64,000 bases of DNA, taken from contig NW_002060944.1 of the NCBI RefSeq assembly GCF_000150275.1, positions 5,617,102-5,681,101 on the forward strand, in the 5' to 3' direction. The stretch is from Trichoplax adhaerens. Taxonomy: Eukaryota > Placozoa > Uniplacotomia > Trichoplacea > Trichoplacidae. Position numbers and translations under genes: made by a program. The notes beneath the pieces were generated by a model. It made no database searches and was not told the DNA's origin. It worked only from the letters and a program-made list of their open reading frames with translations. Shown here one piece after another: positions 14,501 to 25,879 of the stretch; the stretch's first letter is position 1; each line of letters opens with the position of its first letter.

Positions 14501-17500
14501 GAACTACTGGCTTAACCAACCAAACTATTAATTAATGAGATAACTGACGATTATCCTAGACTTTACACGTCTTTTTCTATCTTCAACTGCACTAAACTAA
14601 TGAACTACGCCAACTTCCATATGCTAGGCAGAGCAGTTGGTTGTATTGCACTATCCAGCTATCATTCTAAAGTATTCCAAATTAAACTAGCAATCAAACA
14701 CATACAATGAAGATAAATTGTGCCCTAGATTCCCGAAATTACTAAATTAATATAATCGTAGTTTAGTATAAAATTGTACATTTCTATAGTTTCTTTAAGA
14801 CAGAGAAACAATCTTACATTGGATCCAAGATCGGATATTCGGCTTCATACAGTATGAAATCATAAAATGACATAAACATCTACTGTAATTAATGATCAAA
14901 ATTAGCTGCATATATTTTCTATTACAATCTTTGAATTGCAACCTCACAATATCTCATTTTTAACAAGAATTTAAGCTAATGATTATCTTAAATTCTAACC
15001 CGAATAAAGCAGTCGGGTTATAATATACTAAGATACTAAGTAAAATCTACTGTTATAATGAGCCAAGTCATATTTTTTAAGCTAGAATACTTATTACGAT
15101 ATAAAAACTTGTCTAGCATAAATACAATACAAAAACTTGAAGGAGAATTCTAAAAATTGACCTTCATTACAGTACTCTATAATTTATTCTTCATCATATA
15201 TGTACAATATCGATTTCTACATTGATAATATATATGTATAGTATCATATTACAACAAAATAACGGCAGGAGTAGTAGTAAGTACAGTAGAAGGCTAATAT
15301 AAGCGTGAAAACGCTTTTATTTAGCTGAAGAGTGTGGTGTGGATGTGTGGCAAGTTAGCAAGATCATTCAACAGAAGAGAAAATAATATCAGAAATATAG
15401 CATACCAGCAATTTTGATTAACACTTTCACTCCAAATCTTATTTAATATTATAGTTCATATTTACTGTTCCTATTGATAGTGTAGGAGTAATTTTAAATA
15501 TGACCATAGAATTAATGCTATTCCATGAACTTTAAAATAAAAAGCACCATTACTTGAGACTATACTGGCAATAGTCGTTTCTGTCACTGTGAATTCATAC
15601 AAATTGTAATACTTTGCTGGCCAAGAATGAAGTATCTTTATTTTTCAATTTAGAAAAACGGATTAACTCCTTTGCATACAGCAGCCATTATTGGCGAAGA
15701 CGCTATATGTCAGATTCTTTTACAGAAAAAGCCTGCTGTTGATGCGCAGGATAATTACGATCGTACGCCATTACATTATGCTGCATCATTAAATCATTTG
15801 AAGATCGTTGACATGCTTCTTAGTGCTGTGAGTATTGTTCATTTATTACGATATTACATTCTCGTACATACATGTAGTGTAGAATGAAGAAATGATTTAC
15901 ATTACAGTTAACAGATAGATGAGTTATAAATATCGAAAATTGCCGAACCTAAGGTGTAAAGGTTACAAATGAAAATGCAATTTTCATTTAATGTAATTAT
16001 CCAAATTATCGTGATCTCTATATTAAATAATGAATTGGTAAGTTTTTTACTCACTTTTTGTCGTAATAATCGAAACTTCACTTTCCTGTAAACTACATTT
16101 ATACGCTCATATGTCTCAGCTACTCTTCAAATCTAGGTTAAAATAAGGCTATAATGTGGAATTTTCTACAGAGATACTAAAATTCTGTTTGGACATAAAT
16201 AATATTTACGTTATCATTAATCGCTGTATATTATCAAAATTTTCTATAGGCAACTTATTACAGTGCAAGTTAATATGTAGTATTTCTTTATATCATTACT
16301 TTGATATTTTTCCTTAGACTTGATTGCTATCATAATGCCATTCTACATATGAAAGTTTTTTTCGAAATGCTAGTACATCAACACCACGTCAGTATCGTAA
16401 TAATATTCTACTATAGAGATGTCAATGCTTATTAATTTTTAAGAAAGAAATCTGTACACATATTCATTCGGCGATTATGTCACACAGTAAAATTATGAAA
16501 TCTCTGCATTCATTGCCAATTATTGTATGAAAATAAGTATTGATAAATCGATATTCAAAGTTACATGGGATTTTTATGCCTTAATAGGGTGCGAACATCG
16601 ATGGGAGAGATTACAATCAATTAACACCTTTCCTATGTGCTGTTATTCTTAATCATTTTTCAACAGTCCAATTACTGATCGACCACAATTGTCAAGTTGA
16701 CGTCGTTGATAAGTCAGGCAAAAATTGCTATCATCTTGCCGTTATGTACGACCAAGATTTAAGTTTATTGAAATATATTCTAAGGGTAAATTTCATTATA
16801 ATTTAGGTGCTTACAAAATTATCTAAAAGTAAAATTGTATTAAAAGCTGATCAACTATTTTACTAGAATGTAGATCGTTCACTTATTAATGCTGTAGATG
16901 AGTATGAAAGAACAGCGACATTTTATGCTTGTAAAGCAGGAAAGACTAAGGTTATCTGTTCATTTCTAGTAATTAATTAAATAGCATCGAAATAATACAT
17001 CAAATCTTAATTCACATTTCGAATAAATGAATTAAAGCTATAAATAAATCACTGATAATGCATGCTTACGAGTTTATTCCAATAGAGTCAATCATTCATC
17101 AAGCAAAATGTTATAATTTTAATTCTAATTTAGAATTAGCTACTATTACATATTTAACTTTTATATTTTATTTTATTTTTGAGTTAGGTCTTGCAGTTAT
17201 TATTAGACTATGATCTAGATTTAAATGTCATTGATGAAGATGGCAATAACTGCTTACATTTTGCTTGCAAGTAAGTCCTATATCAAAGGAAACGGGATTG
17301 CACTTTTATTAAAATCATGTGGCTCATTTTAAATATATCACCTAGCAATAACTAATTATTTGAAAATATAGTCCATCTGTAATATAAACATTTTAACGAG
17401 TTATATATTTTATCTTACGAAGTAATTTGATTTGTGTTCTTAGTTTTGATCTCTAGATATTAAGTCATAACTATATGGTTAAGTCCGTAGCACAAACACT

Positions 17501-20500
17501 GAGCCAGGGATATATTTTATCATATGAAGTAATTTAAATAAAAAAATTGCAGTTGTGATCTCCAGATGTTAATTCAGCACTCGTTGTTTGTTAAAACTAC
17601 TCTTGTGAAAAAGTGTAGATAATATACTACCTACGGTAACTTACATCTTCAAAGTGATTAAATCCAGCTCCGAGTGTACATCGGATAGCACAACACGTAG
17701 CATACTTTTCATTGGTAGTTTTAAATATACATTAACAACACGGTCCAGCTATTCAATAAGGTGTCTAAATTAGCGACTAAACTTAGATACAACCCCACCT
17801 CAGCTACGTGTTCTTTTGAGCTCTTTATGTTCATACTACTAGATAAACAATGTCGCACTTTGATATTATAGTTACTAAGTTCAAAACAAGAAATGCTATG
17901 TTAAACTATAACCGCAAAGCCTGCATATATATTTCCAGTAACTAATCAAAAACTTTCAGAAGACGTTCATAATCGAAATACTGAATTTTTTGTCACTATA
18001 ATATCAAAATTCGAAAAGCACTTATGGCATTATTTATGTACACTACTTCAACCGTATCTATATGCAAGGGATTACTGCAATATTTAATGACTACCATATC
18101 ATAATATTTTTGTCTAGGGAAGAGTGTGTTGACACACTGAAGATTCTACTTCAGCATTCACCTCAATTACTATGCAGTGAGGGAGAAAATTGTAGTAGTC
18201 CATTACATATCGCCGTTGCCTATGGTTGCATCGATAATGCTGAATTTTTATTAGCACAAGGAGCTGATATCAATCGGAGGTGATTGATAACTTTTAGATA
18301 TCAATAAGAAAATTAACCAATTTTTATACCGTTATTTATGTAACAGTAAAAGAATAATAGTTTCTTGCTGATTTATGCGCAACGTTAGAGATTGCTGCTA
18401 TGAAGCACCATTAGATATTGCTTGCATAAAAGGCAATACTCAAGTCATTCAGATACTGATCGGTTACGGAGTTGCAGTTAATTCTATCAATCGATTGGAG
18501 GTAGCATATAAATTACGGATGTAATATTAAATTAACATTAACATACTTTGGCCTAGAAACTCTACTTCTTATGCGCTACATATTCCATAATTCTTGCTCT
18601 CTTACTTTTAAAAAGCTTCTAAATATTATCATGTAGGAAACAGCGCTTCATATAGCCGCTCATCATGGCCAAGCCGAGATAGTTAAATTACTAATGGATC
18701 ATGGAGCTGATGCCAAGATTGAAAACTGCTGTGGTAAAAATTGTTTGGAGGTAGCCATTGAAAATGGTCAAGTCGATGTAGCTATCGAAATTGCAATAAG
18801 GCCTTGGTAAAAAATAGAGCTGTAAAAGTAACTCTAAAATTCTAAACTCGTAGCGTAGTTATTTGCGAAGTTTTCCGATATTCGAAGTAGATTTTGTACG
18901 GTCTAAATTCAAACGATAATCAAATCGACTTCTGTTAAGTGTAATAGTTCTACTCAATATTACTGGAAGTTACTTCTACAAGTTCATAATATTTCTTTAT
19001 ATTAGATTACACTGAATGCTGTAATAAGTGGAAAATTTAGCTTACATACTAATTATTTCCGCTATATTTGAGCGTGGGTATGGCAAATTTTGTTAGTTAT
19101 TCATTATAAATTCCAAGCTACTTTAACATGAATACGTGAAAATCTGCAGTTAAAATACACATATAATCCATAGAAGACTATAATCATAGACTAAAATAAG
19201 ATATCATATTTATTATCACCTCCTAATTAGATTATCAGCATTAAAGCAGAAAAACCTAGCTCAGAGACTACGCTAATCATTTCCTTAACACAACTACTTA
19301 CACAGATGCTAAAATATTTATTATATATTCTTGAATATTGATTTATTTATAGTAATCATGATATGCTATTTAAAGTTGGAGATGATGGATCCACGATAAT
19401 GCAATCCATTGTAAAATGGAATTCTAAAGTTGCTTCGGTTAGTATTATTTATTTACCGTTACAAACATTCAGCATAGTTAAGAGCTAAAATGTGATTACT
19501 TTATTTGGTCATGGAGCTGAACCTAGCGAGCTTAATAACTTCTATTGCAGAAGAAGAAATATTTCTTTTATCAACACATTATAACAAATTCAAGAAATCT
19601 AGATTTATGATCGCTAATCATCTATAATTCCTTTTGTAAAGGCAATTATGGATACATATATAACGAAAACTCCACTAACAGAGAATCATAATTCAAATAT
19701 GGTTATGGTAAATTTTTTATAGCCGTAATAGAAAAAATTAGTACGATACCGTAAATATCCAAAAAGTGAGAAGTAAGAATCAGCATTGCAATAATTCTAA
19801 AATTTGAATAGTGCTCAATACAATATCTGTTAGAGTTATTATACTCACACATGTCCATTATAAAGATATTAAATATGATCACTTAAGTATAACATTGTGA
19901 TAAGAAATTTAAAATTGCTATTATTACTACAGGTAGAGTACGATTTCTCAATACTAGATCCAGGTATTGAGTTTGAAAAAAATCACAACCCTGCAGATGG
20001 AATCGGTAGTTTCAATGCTATAAAGGTAAAAAATTAGAGTATTGGAGTTTTTATGTTATAATTAGTTGCTGTCTTCTGTTGAATCTATATAGAAGTGATT
20101 AGATATAAATGTTAGCGTCCATATCTTATTATAAACAACGCGAAATGAAATTTAATATTTTAATTATGATTTAAATTTGTTTATTATAATAATAGATCAC
20201 TGATATACAGCTTGAATACAAGTGTAATACGTTATATGTTATTCTACTTTCTATTTCATTAGACAATTGCATCATCAGATAATATTAGCCTACTTGAACA
20301 TCCATTGTCTGTCAAATTATTAGATACAAAATGGTAAGATGATATTACTATAAATTAATTTAATGATTCCCTAAATTATCTGCTGCTCAATCCGTGCCCA
20401 TCAGATTAATTCCCGTACTTGTATCATCATCAGGTTAGAGTGCGGCCGCTACATCTACTCCGCTAACTTAGCTGTCTATACAATTTATGTTACGATCCTG

Positions 20501-23185
20501 GTCTTTTACATCCTTCAAATAGAAAGACTGAACCAAAGTACCGCACACAAGATTATATTCTTGGGATTTACAAGTATTTCATCAACTCAAACAACAACTA
20601 CTACAGCTTCTTCCTCCTGTAACTTTAGTCACACTGCCAACCAGCAACATAAAGTAAATTATGCGTTATTTTGAATTTTAATAGCTATAATATATTTAAT
20701 CTTATAGCAAATGCCTTTAAATATTATTAAATATATTGTACCTAAAGATACATCTAGTTTCAATCCTATCGAATCTTATTATGATGCAACGAATTGAAAT
20801 ACTCTTTATTTTTCAATGTATCCAGAACGGATTAGTATTTCACAAAGATATCCATTCACTAGTTGTATGGAAAGTCGTTATCTATATCTTCGCTATAATC
20901 AATATTTGCCGAGAGCTTTATCAACTATATCATGAGGTAATTTGCTAAGAATGGTTTTACCGTTTTGATAGCTTTAAGGGTTGTGACTGTATTGCCTTAA
21001 GCCGCTTATTTGATTGCTAGATATTAATTTGTCGATCTTATACTGATTTGCAATTACACCGTAACTAACGACCAAGAACGTTATAACTATTTTAATACTA
21101 TATTTTTTATTAGAGAATTCGATATCTTTTGTCATTTGAAAACTATCTGGAGTTATTTTTACACAGCGCCATTTTAGCATTTGTAGCTAATCCCGACTAC
21201 TCATTTAATACAATCTCTTGGGCTTTGGAAAGTTTAGTTATTCAAATATCATTTATAGATTTAATTTTGTTCTTAAGAAAGTAAGCCAGCTGACAAAACA
21301 AATTATTTTCGTACAAATCATTCAAAATAATCATTTTTACTGGAATAGAACGAATAATTGTTATACATTAATATTACCCCCTGACTCATTCATTAGGTTA
21401 CCAATTATAGGAAAATATGTGTTGATGATGCACCAAATGATTTGGACAGCAGCGAAGGTTTTCATTGATAAATAAAACGAATGAATATGATGGATTATCA
21501 ATCTATGTATAGTGCTCGTATACAGTCTGTGGCCTAATTAAAACCATATTATTCATTTAAAGGCCACAAACGCCTAATCTTATATTATAAACTGTACAAA
21601 TTGTATTCTTTCTTGGATATTCCTATATAATAGGTCATGGTAATCATTATCTTCCTGCTATTCGGATTTGCGATAAGTTTTTATACGCTCTGCTATCGCC
21701 AGGTCGGAAAATTAAAGATTTACGCTTAACTGACAAAAATAATAATTTTACTTATAGCCATTAGCTGATAATCAAATATTAAATAAAGATAAAAACATAA
21801 TTCAGCTTGCCCTTACTACCCAACAGTTATCATTGTAAGACTTGCAAACATTAAGAATTTTAAAACATTGAAAGATTGAACAGTTGCTATAGAATATCTA
21901 TTTATCAATATGCAATGATGCAGTATTATGAATATTATTAAAATGTTTTATTTATGTGTATTAAAATTTTAGATGTCTTTCTATTCCATGTCCCTATCAT
22001 TTGTCAAAGTAATTGACATGCTGGTCGGAGAACTGAACTATAGTAGTCTTTTGGAAGCCATTCGTAAAGGCAGCATCGCTTATCCTGATGCATATATGCT
22101 GCTTTTTCTAATAATTATCTTCATTTTCTTCATACCGATCATCATGATGAATCTACTGGTAACTTTTATGTAGCCTAGTTAAAATTGTAAAATAACGTTA
22201 CTATAGCCTAGTAAATACATATATTCTATCTAAATATTTTACATAACATTACTTGAGCAGTTATTATAGAACAAACATTGCACTTATGAAATATAGTGAT
22301 AGGATCTTCATCCATTCATCACTGTTATACCGTCTTTATTCCACTCTATCAGCCATTACTCACATTAAAAAAATTTATGTTCATAGAATAAACGTGGAAT
22401 ATTTTCGTTAGTTTGAACTGAATAAATTAACGATTATTAGTCAGTTTTAGCTACCTATTACTATTAGCTAAATACAAACTAGCTAACGGATATTCTTATC
22501 AAATTCACTATGTAGTCGCTTATTGAAATAGATCAAATAATGATTACTCTCTAATTGGATAACATAGATCGGCTTAGCCGTTGGCGATATAACTGAAATG
22601 GAAAAGGAAGCTAGTTTGCGGCGACTAGCTGATTTAGCTGATTTCTTTTATAATATTGATAGAGCTTTAATACCTCGCTTTCGTCACTATTATGCTATTA
22701 ATAAGATCAAGTGCAAAGAATTTGGCAATATTGTAAGTCATAATCATTCATATATTTAGCAGTAATTATGATCACTCAAAACAGTATATCATGATTGCTA
22801 AATTCTAGTGGTAGTCATAGGTTAGAATGTTTGAGATAGCAAATTACTGAAGATTTATCATCATCTTAAAAAATAATTATTCGGATGCTTGATAATGATC
22901 TCATTAACGCTAGAATATGCTTAGAAATGGCGCAAAAGAGCAAAAACAGGCTAAAATTATCAGTGATACAAAAGTAAATTCTGGGATGCAGACACAGTCT
23001 TTACGGTAATATTTCTCATGATACTTCTGGTTGATAATTTCAAGTAATATTTATTCAATCTTGCTATATTTTGTACAAACTTTTTATATTTTAGGCTTGA
23101 TGCATTGCAAGATAGATTGAGGCTTATGCAGTATAGTCTTGAGAAGGCTTTACATCAATCGCCAAATGAGTCTCCTTCGAAATAG
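11529..23185 (+). CDS. TRPA1-like: Gene B: complete TRPA1-like ankyrin cation channel
   Basis: Complete 26-exon gene encoding about 1083 aa. Exons: 11529-11618, 11788-11950, 12100-12275, 13303-13410, 13550-13756, 13958-14005, 15654-15827, 16588-16785, 16867-16950, 17188-17270, 18118-18279, 18389-18500, 18637-18806, 19353-19437, 19642-19707, 19933-20025, 20263-20333, 20434-20653, 20826-20936, 21114-21280, 21397-21457, 21634-21702, 21973-22158, 22568-22732, 22914-23005, 23095-23185. The ATG at 11529 sits in an AGAAATGG context. Residues about 50-590 hold 16 ankyrin repeats, the TRPA1 number; about 592-696 are the pre-S1 linker; S1 lies in the exon at 20434, S2 at 20826, S3-S4 at 21114/21397, S5 at 21634, pore and S6 at 21973 (filter VGELNY). 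The TRP-like segment starts IGLAVGDITEMEKEA, and a Leu-heptad-like tail ends at TAG. Two introns (11951, 12276) begin with GC rather than GT. The S1-S2 loop is Thr/Ser-rich with two N-glycosylation sequons. Closest paralogue is gene C. Ligand or stimulus cannot be read from sequence. Confidence 0.93.
11951..11952 (+). other. GC splice donor (GC-AG intron) in gene B, exon 2
   Basis: Exon 11788-11950 ends GCCG followed by GCAAGT; phase 1 joins to AT at 12100 to give Asp. Gene C has GTAAGT at the homologous site, so GC arose here after their split or was lost in C. Confidence 0.8.
12276..12277 (+). other. GC splice donor (GC-AG intron) in gene B, exon 3
   Basis: Exon 3 ends TGTGAG followed by GCAAGT. 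Gene C has the same GC donor at 26618, while A, D and E use GT here. The next exon joins in phase 0 to continue the ankyrin repeat. Confidence 0.8.
12370..12985. repeat. Decayed tandem repeat in intron 3 of gene B
   Basis: At least six diverged copies of a unit built around GTTTCAATTTTGAAGC, at about 12384, 12500, 12587, 12739, 12840 and 12913. Each is followed by a TTTACACATTAAGGAT-like segment and often by GACTAATTCATAA. Spacing is irregular (73-152 bp), so units have been lost or partly deleted. Old satellite-like expansion; no coding potential seen. Confidence 0.65.
14006..15653. other. Long intron of gene B
   Basis: A 1.65-kb intron between the 48-nt exon and the next ankyrin exon, the largest in gene B. 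I see no coding exons, clear repeats or RNA gene in it. The homologous introns in C and D are only about 250-320 bp. Confidence 0.6.
17402..17580. repeat. Diverged tandem duplication (~108-bp period) in an intron of gene B
   Basis: 17402-17472 and 17510-17580 share TATATTTTATC..A.GAAGTAATTT and GTGATCTC-AGATnTTAA segments. It lies in the long intron between exons 17188-17270 and 18118-18279. Confidence 0.5.
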
Positions 23186-23240
23186 CCGGTTTAAAGTTCG
23201 TAAAATCAATCATAGATCTCATTTAACTTGAAATTCATGG

Positions 23241-23246
23241 AATAAA
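23241..23246 (+). terminator. Poly(A) signal of gene B
   Basis: AATAAA 55 bp after the gene B stop codon, at the distance expected for a short 3' UTR. Confidence 0.55.
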
Positions 23247-24979
23247 TCCTGTTCTTAGCTCAGGATCGAAATTAATCAGATACAGTAGATCGGATTTCAT
23301 TTGTCCTGAGCATAAGTTATTATCTTTCTCGAGCGAAATTTTGATTTCTAATAATTCATCAAATAAGAAGCAAACAATTATCTAGAAATAAACTAAATAC
23401 ATATTGTTTCGTTATGGTAATCATCATAATTCATGTGCACTATAACAATATTACGATCAGGATAATAACTCCTTGTAAAACAGGTAATTATCTAATTTAA
23501 TGCTATAAGAGATTTGCTTTTAAAATATTTCAATAATAATAATTAATTAACCCTAGCCAGATACAAAGACACCTTTGACATGATTTATGCACGACAGTAA
23601 TATATTGTTATGATAAAATTTCAATTAGTAGACAATTTGATGCAAATATTTATTTACCGCAATTATGTCCTGATTAGTAAAAATTTCATAAATAGTTAAA
23701 TTACTTCCGGTTGCAACAAGCGTTAATGTAAAATGTTAAAAAGTTAAACCTGATTTCATCATATCTACTTGTAATAAAGTGACTTCAAAATATTAAAGTG
23801 AGACTTAATACTTCTTGTAAAGCTTCAATTTTTGATTAGACTATTACGAACTGCAAAGACGATTGATTTAATTTCTAAACTGACCTTGAATATTTGATCC
23901 ATGCAGCAACCTTTCATAAGCTGTTTGAATAATTCATAAACTGATCATGGCAGCCAGAATATTGCAACCGAATGTCAATTTATAAACTGACTGGCAAGTT
24001 ATAAATTAAATACTGTCACGAAGCGATTTTTTCTTTAAAATGCTTATCTTATTTGCGTCAGATAACATACCTTTATCTATGGATAAATGCATAGTTTTAT
24101 AATATTGCCTACAAACTGATAACCAATGTTTCTGTAGGTTCAGTATAAATTGAATGAATTTCAATAAAGTTTGGGTTCATTTTGTCTAGAGAGAGACTAG
24201 AAGAGTTACCGTTTCTCCTAACGATAGGAGATCGTCCGGGAAGACATACCTGACAATAGACTCGTACAGTGTATAATTTCTCTATGATAATTCTATATTT
24301 CATCGCTACAAATTTCGATTTGCAATAGTTATAAACTATAATTGTCATCTAAATTAATATCGCCTAGTAAAGAATTCGTAATAGTACTTTAATAACATTG
24401 CAAAATATCGCAAATATCACGCAAGTAGCAAACACTGCCATCATTACACATGGTACGTTGATACTCTTCAGTAATTTAGTAACGTATAAAACTGCTAAAA
24501 CTAGATATTATTGAAGTTTACAACCGATGATTTTATCTTTTTCACACATTAGATCAAAACAGTTAGTTATGCGTATCGGAGTTCGCTAGTATCGCTAGTT
24601 TAATTAGAAGAATCAAGAAATTGAGTTCGCTAGCAATCACCTACTAAAATGAAAGTAGGATTGTAACTTTCGATCTTAGCCCAAATTTTATCTAAATAAT
24701 AAAATTGCATCACATATTTTTATTTAAGATGTATACTACCAAGGTTGGGTCATTATATGAATTTCACAGGGTAGAGATTCTATTTCAGCTCCCAATTTAA
24801 CAAACATGTTTATTCTATTTTAAGCTTCTTTCACTCGATCAGCAAATAATAATGCATTGTAAAGGCTGAGTCAAGATTTTTTAAAGATAATCAAATTAGT
24901 AGAAAGGGCGGTATTAATAAAATGAAGAACATTCCGTACAAATTTTCATGTCGGAATTTTAACCAAACTTGACACAACA

Positions 24980-25126
24980 ATGCTGGTTGATCAACTAGTG
25001 TCAAAACAATTGTCATGTTCTCGTTATTTCAACTATGATGACAGTTTAAAGACAATACCAACTGATTAACCGTCGCCAAAACAATTAACGTATTCGTGTT
25101 ATTTTAAATGTAATGACAGTTTTAAG
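24980..25126. repeat. Diverged ~75-bp tandem duplication in the B-C spacer
   Basis: Two copies containing CAAAACAATT (25002 and 25077), a GTTATTT-like block and ATGACAGTTT. No ORF is associated. Confidence 0.5.
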
Positions 25127-25879
25127 CTATTTATTGTTGTAGCTAAATAGGATCAATAATTATATTGATTAAAGCAATTATACTATAATCTTTTATTGAC
25201 CGCCGATTATGACTGTTGGTTTAGTCAATAATTTTCAATTTCGGAGTACATAAGAAGGAAGTTGTAAAATGCTTTTACTGTTTTCCTTCAATTATATTGA
25301 AATGATATAAACTGCAAAGTTTTAGTAATACTGCAATAAAGCATAGATTATAATTATCATTATATGTCATGAATCATTGTAAATGGTAAATGAGCATATG
25401 ATGTAGTTTAGAGGCGTAAGTTCTTGCTCGCATTTCATATCCCACTCAAAGATACTTCTGCCTTGCTGTCCCTATTAGTTTCGTATAGGAACATACAGTA
25501 TTTAGATAAACCAACCTAATTTCAAAAGAGAAGATTATCACGATGATCTAGAAATATACGCAGAATACAAAAGCCTCTTCATATTTATCAATAAAAGCCT
25601 TGTTTTAATTATTTGATAATGGTACAGTAGTAAACAAGACCATACTGCCATTATTAACAACATTTTCGTTGCCACCTCCCACGGAATTATGCGATAACTA
25701 TAATTCTTACCGCTTATGAACAGAAAAGAATTGATACGAGATTAATATGACGCTATTCCAATATCCATTCTATTAAAGTTAATACCTTACCTATTATTAC
25801 CATTTTGCAGATAGTAAAAGATTTATATATCATCCTGACACCAAAAAGAGGAATTTATTCCACGCCTAAAAATTCAAGA

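Larger units (their letters stand above)
23186..25879. other. B-C intergenic spacer
   Basis: About 2.7 kb with the gene B poly(A) signal, one diverged 75-bp tandem duplication and no convincing gene. A minus-strand frame at 24109-24348 looks slightly protein-like and has a GTATGT donor in it, but matches nothing I recognise. Confidence 0.55.

Noticed and set aside
24109-24348. Minus-strand 79-codon frame in the B-C spacer as a gene
   Set aside because: Short, unlike any family I know, and with no supporting neighbouring exons. A donor-like site inside it is not enough in AT-rich DNA.
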